Source: an uncultured Erysipelotrichales bacterium (lineage in GTDB: Bacteria; Bacillota_I; Bacilli_A; Erysipelotrichales; Coprobacillaceae). From it: a stretch of DNA of 64,000 nucleotides. Positions 8,848-16,892 of the stretch are shown here, one piece after another. The stretch lies in assembly GCA_910579135.1 (NCBI GenBank), contig CAJTTM010000007.1, forward strand, positions 36,522 to 100,521, in the 5' to 3' direction. A model generated the notes under the pieces. It had not been told where the DNA came from. It searched no databases and was given only the letters and a program-made list of their open reading frames with translations. Numbering within the stretch: the first letter of the stretch is position 1; every line of letters starts with the position of its first letter. The position numbers and the translations under genes were made by a program.

Positions 8848-10173
8848 ATGCATGTTAATTTAATTAAAGGTCCTATTACTAAATCATTAATACTATTTTC
8901 TTTACCTATGATCTTAGGGAATTTATTACAACAATTATATAATATTGCAGATACATTTATTGTTGGATGGTATATTGGATCATCTGCTTTAGGAGCAGTT
9001 GGTTCTTCTTTTAGTGTTATGACTTTTTTAACTTCTATTATTTTAGGATTGTGTATGGGAAGTGGTATTTTATTTTCAATGCTTTATGGAGCTAAGGAAG
9101 AAAGTAAAATGAAAACATCTTTCTATGTTTCTTTTATTTCTATTGCCTTATTTTCTATTGTTTTAGAAATACTATGTTTATCTGCAATTGATCCTATTTT
9201 AAAGTTTATTCAAATTCCTTCATCTGTTTATTCAATGACAAGAGAATATTTATGGATTGTTTTTATAGGTGTTTTCTTTACTTTTTTATATAATTATTTT
9301 TCTTCTTTATTACGTGCTATAGGAGATTCTAAAACACCACTCATCTTTTTAGCAATCTCTGCTATAACTAATATTGTATTAGATTATGTTCTTATTGTTT
9401 ATTTTTATTTAGGTATTAAAGGAGCAGCTATCGCTACTGTGTTTGCTCAATTTTTAAGTGCTGTAGGCATTATGATATATGTTTTATATTTTAAAAAAGA
9501 TTTACTTCCTCAAAAGAAAGATTGTTATTTTGATAAAGACATTTTCTTAAAAATAAAAGATTATTCTCTTCTTACATGTATTCAACAATCAGTTATGAAT
9601 TTTGGAATCTTAATGATTCAAGGATTAGTCAATAGTTTTGGAGTCGTTACAATGGCTGCTTTTGGAGCAGCAGTGAAAATAGATTCTTTTGCTTATATGC
9701 CTGTACAAGATTTTGGAAATGCTTTTTCAACTTACATTGCCCAAAATAAAGGAGCACATGAAGATGCTCGAATCAAAAAGGGATTAAAATCTGCTTTAAT
9801 GATTTCTACTATATTTTGTTTATGCATTTCTTTTTTAGTTTGTGTATTTTCAAAAGAGCTGATGATGATATTTATTAAACCAAGTGAAATTGATATTATT
9901 CTTAAAGGTGTGGAATATTTAAGAATTGAAGGAATATGTTATTTAGGAATAGGAGCTTTATTCTTATTGTATGGATATTATAGAGGAGTTGGTAAACCTG
10001 GTATTTCAGTTGTTCTTACAGTGATTTCTTTAGGAACAAGAGTGACACTATCTTATGCTCTAGCATCATATCTAGGTACTCAAATCATTTGGTGGTCTAT
10101 TCCTATTGGTTGGTTTCTAGCAGATATAACTGGTATTTTATATGGTATAAAAAATGAAAAATGGCTTAATTAG
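8848..10173 (+). CDS. MATE family efflux transporter
   Basis: This 441-residue integral membrane protein has about twelve hydrophobic helices in two repeated halves, typical of cation-coupled multidrug and toxin exporters. The N-terminus (GPITKSLILFSLPMILGNLLQQ) and the phrase YNIADTFIVG are hallmarks of the DinF/NorM-like MATE group. The second half repeats the pattern with GVVTMAAFGAAVKID. A GAGGTGTG site precedes the ATG and a consensus promoter lies 20 bases upstream. It is a single-gene unit between a divergent GH1 gene and a convergent hypothetical gene. The substrate is unknown. A second MATE gene lies at 14937. Confidence 0.88.
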   Translation: MHVNLIKGPITKSLILFSLPMILGNLLQQLYNIADTFIVGWYIGSSALGAVGSSFSVMTFLTSIILGLCMGSGILFSMLYGAKEESKMKTSFYVSFISIALFSIVLEILCLSAIDPILKFIQIPSSVYSMTREYLWIVFIGVFFTFLYNYFSSLLRAIGDSKTPLIFLAISAITNIVLDYVLIVYFYLGIKGAAIATVFAQFLSAVGIMIYVLYFKKDLLPQKKDCYFDKDIFLKIKDYSLLTCIQQSVMNFGILMIQGLVNSFGVVTMAAFGAAVKIDSFAYMPVQDFGNAFSTYIAQNKGAHEDARIKKGLKSALMISTIFCLCISFLVCVFSKELMMIFIKPSEIDIILKGVEYLRIEGICYLGIGALFLLYGYYRGVGKPGISVVLTVISLGTRVTLSYALASYLGTQIIWWSIPIGWFLADITGILYGIKNEKWLN

Positions 10174-10181
10174 CCATTTTT
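10157..10181. terminator. Bidirectional terminator
   Basis: AAAATGGCT (10158-10166) pairs with AGCCATTTT (10172-10180) around a 5-base loop, with A and T runs on the two sides. It spans the ends of two convergent genes whose stop codons overlap. Confidence 0.8.
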
Positions 10182-10792
10182 ATTCTAACAAATGATTGAT
10201 AACAATTAATCACTTTATCAATATAAGGATCATAAATAGTATGAGCAAATCTTTCTTTGTATTTTATGAAATACATAAGTTGATCAAAACTATCCATATT
10301 CTCATTTAACTGTTGTGATATGTAATCTAATTGAATACATTTTTCATTAGCAAGATATTTCATTCCCCTACTAATACTAGATTTGTCCATATCGATTATA
10401 TAGCACCATTGTTCAGCCATGTTTTTAAAATAGTATTGATCAATATAATCATATAGATTATCTTTCAAAATAGTAAGAGTGTATCGATTTTTACAAGTTC
10501 CAATCAATATTTTTTTCTCATAATACTGATTAGCAACAATTGATAAAACAAAATCTTCATCTCCTCCTTTCATTCCAATCTGATAACTATCTGTATTCCC
10601 ATTATCATAATGGATATCTGCCATAACAAAAAATATCTTACCATAGCTATCCATTGCTTCTTCTTCATCATAAACATCAATTTTCACAATGTTATCTTTT
10701 TCCATCATCTTTTTAAAAAAAATGATGGCCGTTTCTTCATCCTCCTTTATTAAATTGATTAAAAATGCTGCTAACAATTTTTTTTCGTTCAT
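10166..10792 (-). CDS. Hypothetical protein, 208 aa
   Basis: I do not recognise this family. The protein is acidic and soluble, with an N-terminal helical part (MNEKKLLAAFLINLIKEDEE), a middle part with beta character (KIFFVMADIHYD, SYQIGMKGG) and a helical C-terminus. It has no signal peptide, membrane helix or catalytic motif. The start is preceded by AAAGGAGG with good spacing. It is convergent with the MATE gene and overlaps it by 8 bases through the shared terminator. A role in the cytoplasm is all that can be said. Confidence 0.6.
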   Translation of the reverse strand: MNEKKLLAAFLINLIKEDEETAIIFFKKMMEKDNIVKIDVYDEEEAMDSYGKIFFVMADIHYDNGNTDSYQIGMKGGDEDFVLSIVANQYYEKKILIGTCKNRYTLTILKDNLYDYIDQYYFKNMAEQWCYIIDMDKSSISRGMKYLANEKCIQLDYISQQLNENMDSFDQLMYFIKYKERFAHTIYDPYIDKVINCYQSFVRIKMAN

Positions 10793-10904
10793 TTTTCTTT
10801 TCCTCCTTTAAATGACCCTCTATTATTAATATTCTAAAAAAAATGACATTTTTCTTTTTTTATTTTCATTTTTTTCATATAATTAAAGAAAAAAGGAGAT
10901 TTTT

Positions 10905-11765
10905 ATGGGATTTTTTAAAAAAAAAGAAGATATTTCATCATTATTAAGTGAATTAAATCAAATAAAAGGAAATGATTTTAATAAACTTTTTAAAGTTTAT
11001 TATCAACTAGGTACATTATATTTTCAAAAAGAAAATATAGAAAAAGCATTCTTTTATTTAACTCGTGCTGATAGTTTAACAATGTCCATAGAAGACTTAA
11101 ATGCGAGTGAGAAAGATATGGATCATTGTAGTGAAATGATATTAGAAATAGAAGATAGAACTTTTCTTAATCAAGTTTTAGAAGATGTTATAAAGAAGGC
11201 TTCTAAACTAAGTCATGATCAACAATCTTTGTGGGGTTTACTAACATTATGTCGTTTAAAAATGATTTTAGATTGTTTTTCTTCTAATGAAGGTTGTGAA
11301 ATTTTAAAAAATGTGAGTAATTCTATTGATTCTTTATATCAAGTTATTGTTGGTGAGAAAGAATATGAAACATTAAACGATAATTTTTTAAGTGATTTAT
11401 ATGATTTCACTGATTCTGAAGTTTATTATAATACAAATACAACTATTTCTTTTCCTTGTATTAAAGAGTCTATCCAACTTTTTGATTTTGAAGAAAATAG
11501 TATTTTAACTTCTTTTAATTGTTTTATGAGTGCTGTCGATGCACCTACAAGTAATGATTTTTATTATGATTTAATTATTGGTGCTCTTAGTGTTTTGGTG
11601 AGTTATTATGTAAGAACACAAGATCAAGACATTCAAACAATTTCACAAATACAACATGAAATAAAAAGAATTGATCATGATTTTGACATGATTATTAATC
11701 TTCCTGATGAGGAAGAATATATTGAAAAAATGAATGAATATAAAGAAATGAATATTTTTGAGTAA
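10905..11765 (+). CDS. Hypothetical protein with TPR-like start, 286 aa
   Basis: The first third (KLFKVYYQLGTLYFQKENIEK, then AFFYLTRADSL) looks like one or two TPR helical hairpins. The rest is helical and acidic, with no motif that I know. It has no signal peptide. An AAAGGAG site sits 7 bases before the ATG. It is followed 36 bases later, on the same strand, by the stop-interrupted coiled-coil gene at 11802, which may be cotranscribed. TPR modules bind proteins, so a scaffold role is possible, but that is inference from fold only. Confidence 0.6.
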   Translation: MGFFKKKEDISSLLSELNQIKGNDFNKLFKVYYQLGTLYFQKENIEKAFFYLTRADSLTMSIEDLNASEKDMDHCSEMILEIEDRTFLNQVLEDVIKKASKLSHDQQSLWGLLTLCRLKMILDCFSSNEGCEILKNVSNSIDSLYQVIVGEKEYETLNDNFLSDLYDFTDSEVYYNTNTTISFPCIKESIQLFDFEENSILTSFNCFMSAVDAPTSNDFYYDLIIGALSVLVSYYVRTQDQDIQTISQIQHEIKRIDHDFDMIINLPDEEEYIEKMNEYKEMNIFE

Positions 11766-11801
11766 AAAAAACGCCTATCATAATGAAAAAGGAGATTGTA
11801 T

Positions 11802-12092
11802 ATGGCAATAATGTTTGAAGATGGAAAAAATAAAATATTGGAACAATGAAATTTTATAATAGACGATTCTACTGATAAAGAAATGATTATGCGATTTATC
11901 TTAACTTTAGGTAAAAAAGGTAATTATGATAACCAACATATCATGTTACTATTTTTTAAGCATTTATTTAAAATAGAAAATGATATTATTGAAACAAAAC
12001 AATCAAATAAGAAAATTGTTGAACAGAACGAAAAACTTTTAGAGCAAAACAATCAAATTATTGAATTATTACAAAAGATTGCTGATAAATAA
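11802..12092 (+). pseudogene. Coiled-coil protein gene interrupted by an in-frame TGA
   Basis: An excellent AAAAGGAG site leads into ATG at 11802. The frame reads 15 codons (MAIMFEDGKNKILEQ), meets TGA at 11847-11849, and then continues open in the same frame for 80 more codons to a TAA at 12090-12092. The part after the stop contains FILTLGKKGNYDNQ and ends in a heptad-like coiled coil (IVEQNEKLLEQNNQIIELLQ). The later ATG at 11883 has only a weak site, so the gene most likely began at 11802 and gained a nonsense codon, perhaps TGG to TGA. Alternatives are a short leader peptide with reinitiation, or readthrough. The function is unknown. Confidence 0.65.
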
Positions 12093-12111
12093 AACACCAC
12101 AGTGGTGTTTT
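12091..12111 (+). terminator. Intrinsic terminator
   Basis: AAAACACCAC (12091-12100) pairs with GTGGTGTTTT (12102-12111), followed by ATTTAT. It is nearly symmetric, so it may also stop the convergent CHAP gene. Confidence 0.75.
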
Positions 12112-12119
12112 ATTTATAC

Positions 12120-14054
12120 TTAACGTGGATAATGTGGTACACCATAACCTCTTATTCTTGAATCGCCTACTTTAAGAGTACGATATTTTACACTATCACT
12201 ATAATTACCTTCAATAATTTTTAAATCCTTACCATTAACTTCTGCAACTAATCCAACATGATGACTATCATGTTGACAATCTTTTGAAGAGTTACATTTT
12301 TGAGCATTGCCATGATAAAAAATAATATCTCCAATTTGAGGAACATAATTATCTGATTCTTCCCATGCTCCCTTTTTCTTTAAAACATTATCAATATGTC
12401 TTTGACAACCACATTCAGTTCCACTAATAGAAGCATATCCAGCTTTAATAAAACATGCACTTACAAAAGTATCACACCATGCATCATCATATTTTACTTT
12501 ATAATCAACAGTATTATCACTATGATTATAATGATTATAAACATCTATGATTTTTTTATGGCTTCCATCACTTTCTTTACATCCCAACCAAGATTTCGCA
12601 ATTCCTATGACTTTAGTTCTTGCAGGATTGATAATAACTTTTTTCTTTATTGTAGAAATCGCTTTTAATCCTTCACTATTTTGACATACTACCTCAATGA
12701 TATATTCTCCTACTTGTTCAGGAGTAAAAGATATACTATCTTTATCTGAATAATCTTGAAGTAAAACTTCTTTATCTTTAAAAGTATAGCGAAAACAATA
12801 TTGATAATGATCTTCATCACCTTCTACATTTGCTTTTATTTTCATACTTTGACAAACATAAACATCTAAAACATCTAATGATACTTTAAAATTAGGTTTC
12901 TTTTCAACTGTTAAAGATATAGACTTTTTAATTGTTTGATTTCTCTTATCTTTACATTCTACAATAAATTGATAATCCCCCAAATCATCAGGTTCAAATA
13001 AAATCTTTTGATTATTGGTAAAATCACTTAATATAAATTCTTTTTCATTATGTAAATAAGTAAACTTATATTCCTTCTCACCTAAACCTCCAGTTGCATC
13101 AGCACTTAACTGAATTGGTTCATTAATATATTTTCCTGTCACATGAAATGAAAGCTTTAATTGTGGATAGTGCAATTTTATTTTTTGAGTTTTAGTAACA
13201 ACTTTCTTTCTCTCATCTTCACACGCTACAATAAATTGATAATCTCCTTCTTCCTTTGGTTGAAAAGATATAGTTTTTGTAGATGAATAACTTTTTAATG
13301 TATGTGTTTCTCCATTTAATTTATATGTAAATTGATATTGTTTTCTCCCCTTTCCACCACTTGAATCAGCAATCAATTGAATAGTATCAGTGACATACTT
13401 CCCTTTTGTTTTTAAAGATACTTTTAACTGAGGATATTGAAGATTCATTGTTTTTGAAGATGAAACTACTTTTTTCCTACTATCTTTACATTCGACAATA
13501 AACTGATATTTCCCAGTCTTTTTGGTTTGAAAGGAAACTTTTTTTGATTGAGAATAATTTTTAATAGTATACCTTTTTCCTTTATATTTATATGAAAACT
13601 TATATTGTTTTTTTTCTTTCCCTCCCGTTGAACTTGCACTTAGATGAATTGTATCATTAACATATTTTCCTGATGTACTAAGCTTAACTTTATAAGGAGC
13701 AACAACTTTAATTGTTTTTTGTTTTTTTACTATTTTTCTTTTATCTTTTATATATACATATAAAGTATATGTCCCTCTCTTAGATAATTTCAATGTTGCA
13801 TTTTTAGAAGTTGAATATTTCTTAATTGTATATGTTTTTTTATTTAACTCATATACAAATTTGTATTGTTTTTTCCCTATTCCACCAATTGATGATGCTT
13901 TCAATGTTATTTTCTTACCTTGTGTAACTGTTGAAGAACAATTAACAGAAAAAGAACGCACTTTTAAAGAAGCCGCTTCCACATCTTGGCTACAGCAAAT
14001 AATCATCATTAAACAAACAATCAAAGATAATATCTTTTTTATATGTTTATACAT
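12120..14054 (-). CDS. Secreted multi-repeat protein with C-terminal CHAP hydrolase
   Basis: This exported protein of 644 residues is probably a cell-wall amidase or endopeptidase. A signal peptide (MYKHIKKILSLIVCLMMIICC...VEA) is followed by five Ig/PKD-like repeats of about 88 residues with the recurring pattern K-Q-Y-K-F...Y-x-x-x-K...G-x-Y-x-F-x-V. The last 160 residues form a CHAP domain, with the catalytic Cys in DAWCDTFVSAC, His in HHVGLV and a polar EGNYSD. I start at the ATG at 14052-14054, since GGGAGGG lies 8 bases upstream; an in-frame GTG adds three codons. The repeats are Lys-rich, which fits wall binding. There is no sortase motif. It is transcribed alone; substrate bond and host role (growth, lysis or competition) are open. 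Confidence 0.82.
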   Translation of the reverse strand: MYKHIKKILSLIVCLMMIICCSQDVEAASLKVRSFSVNCSSTVTQGKKITLKASSIGGIGKKQYKFVYELNKKTYTIKKYSTSKNATLKLSKRGTYTLYVYIKDKRKIVKKQKTIKVVAPYKVKLSTSGKYVNDTIHLSASSTGGKEKKQYKFSYKYKGKRYTIKNYSQSKKVSFQTKKTGKYQFIVECKDSRKKVVSSSKTMNLQYPQLKVSLKTKGKYVTDTIQLIADSSGGKGRKQYQFTYKLNGETHTLKSYSSTKTISFQPKEEGDYQFIVACEDERKKVVTKTQKIKLHYPQLKLSFHVTGKYINEPIQLSADATGGLGEKEYKFTYLHNEKEFILSDFTNNQKILFEPDDLGDYQFIVECKDKRNQTIKKSISLTVEKKPNFKVSLDVLDVYVCQSMKIKANVEGDEDHYQYCFRYTFKDKEVLLQDYSDKDSISFTPEQVGEYIIEVVCQNSEGLKAISTIKKKVIINPARTKVIGIAKSWLGCKESDGSHKKIIDVYNHYNHSDNTVDYKVKYDDAWCDTFVSACFIKAGYASISGTECGCQRHIDNVLKKKGAWEESDNYVPQIGDIIFYHGNAQKCNSSKDCQHDSHHVGLVAEVNGKDLKIIEGNYSDSVKYRTLKVGDSRIRGYGVPHYPR

Positions 14055-14296
14055 AAAATCCACCCTCCCAATAAAACTATCATTATTATAAAACTACATA
14101 CATTTAATGTAAAGGTAGATTTTTGTATTCTTGTTATTAGTTAATGTAAAAAAAGTAAACTTTTATTTTCATTTTGGACTAACAGTCCATTGATTTTTTA
14201 TATCTCTTGTTTAATAATAGTTTTATAGTCATTCACCTCAAAATATATATATGATTTTTATTGTTTTATCCTAACTATAAAAAGGAGGTAAATTTA

Positions 14297-14338
14297 ATGT
14301 TATTCAGTTCTATTTTATACTCAGGTTTCTTATTATGA
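14297..14338 (+). CDS. Thirteen-codon mini-ORF overlapping the Rpn gene start
   Basis: A near-perfect AAAGGAGGT site leads into ATG at 14297, which encodes only MLFSSILYSGFLL. Its TGA stop overlaps the ATG of the Rpn-type gene (ATGA, 14335-14338). The main gene has no ribosome binding site of its own in the proper place, so its translation probably depends on ribosomes finishing this peptide. It could be a leader peptide or a remnant of a longer N-terminus. Confidence 0.5.
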   Translation: MLFSSILYSGFLL

Positions 14339-14886
14339 AACTTCTTCCTAATGCTTCTTTTAAAGATCTATTAAGAATAGATAATATCTTTGCAGATGTT
14401 ATCAATGCAACAATCTTTCATGGTCATCGAATCATTGATCCTACATATCTTTCCTACTTTGATACAGAATTAACTCAAAATATCCAGTATAATGACAAAA
14501 CTTTATCTATCATAAGAAAAAGTAATTTAATGAAAAGATATTCCTATTATGATAGGAATATCCTATTTGGTATAGAGATACAAAGTGTTCCAGATAAGAA
14601 TATGCCAATAAGAATTGCAGGATATACTTATCTAAGTTATATTATCTTGAATAAAAATAAAGAGAAGAAGATACCAGTGATTATGATTGTCTTATATGTA
14701 GGAGAAAGGGAATGGAAGTATGGAAACAAATTAAGTGACAGCATGAAAGTTCCAGAAAGTCTAGAAAAAGTGTTTAATGACTTTAAAGCTCCTATCTATG
14801 ATATAAGAGAGATAGAGAGTGAAGAGTTAAGAGATTTAGTAACGAAGATATACAAAGATTTACAGGTTTATCTATTGAACAATTAG
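14335..14886 (+). CDS. Rpn-family PD-(D/E)XK nuclease / transposase-like protein, short form
   Basis: Rpn proteins are nucleases related to the YhgA/transposase_31 family that promote RecA-independent recombination; several act in phage defence. Family marks here are the N-terminal RIDNIFADVINATIFHG, the conserved Asp of YLSYFDTE, and the core RNILFGIEIQS followed by MPIRIAGYTYLSY, which carries the E-x-Q nuclease motif. At 183 residues it is shorter than usual (about 280-300) and ends after the DIREIES stretch, so the C-terminal helical part is missing. Translation appears coupled to a 13-codon ORF through an ATGA overlap. It stands alone between a CHAP gene and a MATE gene. Whether the short form is active is uncertain. 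Confidence 0.75.
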   Translation: MKLLPNASFKDLLRIDNIFADVINATIFHGHRIIDPTYLSYFDTELTQNIQYNDKTLSIIRKSNLMKRYSYYDRNILFGIEIQSVPDKNMPIRIAGYTYLSYIILNKNKEKKIPVIMIVLYVGEREWKYGNKLSDSMKVPESLEKVFNDFKAPIYDIREIESEELRDLVTKIYKDLQVYLLNN

Positions 14887-14895
14887 CAACGCTTT

Positions 14896-14921
14896 AAAAA
14901 GGGGTATCACTATCCTTTTTT
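14896..14921 (+). terminator. Intrinsic terminator after the Rpn gene
   Basis: AAAAAGG (14896-14902) pairs with CCTTTTT (14914-14920), and the arm continues as a T run. It lies 10 bases after the stop codon. Confidence 0.65.
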
Positions 14922-14936
14922 TGTCTACATAATTTT

Positions 14937-16253
14937 TTATTTCTTTTTATTTAAAGTTATATTATATTTTTTATTCATAACAATACCTATTAAACATACA
15001 AGAAACTCGCATGAAAAAAAAGAAAACCAGACTCCTATTATTCCATATAGATATGATAACAAATAGGCCATTGGAATAATTAATATCAGACCTCTAAAAA
15101 TAGAGATTATATGAGATTGATAGACCATTTCTTTAGAAGCAAAATAAACTGTCATAATAATATTAAATCCTACAAAAATACAAGATGTAAAATAACATCT
15201 TAGTCCTATAATCGCAATATTTTGTAACAGGACATTATTTTCATTATTAAAAATGAGAACAATATCATTAGCTTTAAAATAAATAAACAAATATAAAATA
15301 ATAGAAAGCAGAATCATGAGCTTTAAAGCATAATGAAATGTTGACTTCATATTCTCATACCTATTCATACCATAATAACGACTAATCATAGGTTGTATCC
15401 CTTGTGCTATCCCTGCATAAATAGACATGACAACTAGGGATAAATTCGCAATAATTCCATAAGCTGCCACTCCTATATTTCCACTTAAATCAAGAATGAT
15501 TATATTAAAAACAATGATAACGATCCCTGATGAAATTTCAGTAATCAATGATGGAAGACCGCTTGTAAAAATATGGAAAAATATCTTTATAGTTAACTTA
15601 CATTTTATGAAAGAGAAGTGATTTTTCTTTTTAATAAAAAGAGGTAATAGTGTCAACATACTTATAATAGGAGCTAAACCTGTCGCAAATGCTGCTCCAA
15701 ATATCCCTAAATCCATAGGGAAGATAAATATGTAGTCTAATATAATATTAGAAAAACTACCTATAAGCATTGCTTTCATAGATGAAGAAGGATATCCATC
15801 ATTTCTTATAAAACATATAAATAAATTATTTAACATAAACATCGGCGAAAACAACAAAATTGTTTTTAAATAAGTACATGTTGTATAAAAAACTTCATGA
15901 TCTGCTTGTAACATTGTTGTAATCAAAGAAGAAGCAAATAAGCCTATAAATACAAACAACATAGATAAAACTACTGTAAACATAAAAGAATGAACAAACA
16001 CAGTATTTGCTTCATTATGGCGTCCTTGTCCTTTTAAAATAGAGTATTTAATTCCTCCTCCCATACCAATCATCAACCCACTCCCATGTATAAAACTATA
16101 AATAGGAATGGCAAGATTAAGTGAAGTTAAACCTAATGAACCTAATCCTTTAGATACAAAGAAAGTATCTGCTAAAATATAGCAAGATAGACCTACCATC
16201 CCTAATATATTAAGTGATGTATATTTAAAAAACTCTTTTTTGACTTCTTTCAT
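14937..16253 (-). CDS. MATE family efflux transporter
   Basis: This 438-residue protein has about twelve membrane helices in two halves. Family signs include GLSCYILADTFFVSKGLG near the N-terminus, AIPIYSFIHGSGLMIGMGGG, and the second-half GIANLSLV equivalent with GIAQGIQPMISRYYG. It exports an unknown compound with Na+ or H+ coupling. Its ATG overlaps the stop of the upstream flavin-oxidase-like gene (ATGA, 16250-16253), so the two form one translationally coupled operon. It differs clearly from the other MATE protein at 8848, so it is not a recent duplicate. Confidence 0.88.
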   Translation of the reverse strand: MKEVKKEFFKYTSLNILGMVGLSCYILADTFFVSKGLGSLGLTSLNLAIPIYSFIHGSGLMIGMGGGIKYSILKGQGRHNEANTVFVHSFMFTVVLSMLFVFIGLFASSLITTMLQADHEVFYTTCTYLKTILLFSPMFMLNNLFICFIRNDGYPSSSMKAMLIGSFSNIILDYIFIFPMDLGIFGAAFATGLAPIISMLTLLPLFIKKKNHFSFIKCKLTIKIFFHIFTSGLPSLITEISSGIVIIVFNIIILDLSGNIGVAAYGIIANLSLVVMSIYAGIAQGIQPMISRYYGMNRYENMKSTFHYALKLMILLSIILYLFIYFKANDIVLIFNNENNVLLQNIAIIGLRCYFTSCIFVGFNIIMTVYFASKEMVYQSHIISIFRGLILIIPMAYLLSYLYGIIGVWFSFFSCEFLVCLIGIVMNKKYNITLNKKK

Positions 16254-16750
16254 ATGTTCTCCTTATTCAATCGAACAAGTTCTATAGCTTCTTTACCGCT
16301 TATATGTTCAATGTTAAGTTGTAATAAACATAAAGCTTTCCATTCTTTTGTAATTTCATTATCTTTACTTTCTTGACTTTCTAAAGATGAATATTTATCA
16401 ACAATTTTATTAATAGCTTCTCTTTTTATTGTTTCGCTATCAATAATTTCTATCTTTCCAAAGACAATGACACTTCTAAAATAAGTTGTAAATTCTTGAG
16501 AAATAATTTCATCTTTATCAATAACACAAAAAGAAACTTTATTATTTCTCTTTATAGCATCTATTTTATGTCCTTTTAGGGCACTATGAAAATAAATCTT
16601 GTTATTGCTATAAACATAACTCATAGGAATTGTATAAGGATATTCATCATCTCCTATAACAGATAATACTCCTGAAGTTCTTTTTTTTAATATTTCTATA
16701 CTTCTTTCTTTTGATAATTTTTGCTTTTTTCTTCTCATTTCTCTAAACAT
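16250..16750 (-). CDS. Pyridoxamine 5'-phosphate oxidase-like (NimA-type) flavoprotein
   Basis: The split-barrel fold is recognised by the start FREMRRKKQKLS, then GVLSVIGDDEYPYTIPMSYVY, KIYFHSALKGHK and NNKVSFCVIDKDE, a pattern shared by Nim nitroimidazole reductases and related FMN proteins. I use the ATG at 16748-16750 (166 residues) because AGGAGGAA lies directly upstream. A longer reading to 16882 would translate through a strong terminator hairpin and adds 44 residues not seen in the family. It is the first gene of an operon with the MATE exporter at 14937. Reductive detoxification coupled to export is a reasonable guess; the ligand is unknown. Confidence 0.82.
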   Translation of the reverse strand: MFREMRRKKQKLSKERSIEILKKRTSGVLSVIGDDEYPYTIPMSYVYSNNKIYFHSALKGHKIDAIKRNNKVSFCVIDKDEIISQEFTTYFRSVIVFGKIEIIDSETIKREAINKIVDKYSSLESQESKDNEITKEWKALCLLQLNIEHISGKEAIELVRLNKENI

Positions 16751-16769
16751 CTTTCTTCCTCCTATTACA

Positions 16770-16825
16770 AAATAAAAAACGCCTATTATACTCCTTCTAA
16801 GGCCTAACGGAATATAATAAGCGTT
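16770..16825 (-). terminator. Strong intrinsic terminator after glpK
   Basis: A 17-base-pair stem (arms 16778-16794 and 16809-16825, two G-U pairs when read on the minus strand) with a 14-base loop is followed on the minus strand by TTTTTATTTT. It lies 68 bases after the glpK stop and 20 bases before the ribosome binding site of the flavoprotein gene, so it could also act as a leader attenuator for that operon. Confidence 0.8.
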
Positions 16826-16892
16826 ACCCGGCGGTAATATTTTATCTAGATAGAGTCTAACATAGTTATTAATAAAATTCAATATTAAAAAT

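Noticed and set aside
11847..11849. TGA read as Trp (Mollicutes-like code)
   Set aside because: TGG is used for Trp in many genes here, TGA ends nadC and the CobW gene, and other interruptions in the window are TAG and TAA.
16751..16882. 44-residue N-terminal extension of the flavoprotein
   Set aside because: It would be translated through a 17-pair terminator hairpin, while ATG 16750 has a perfect AGGAGG site and matches family length.
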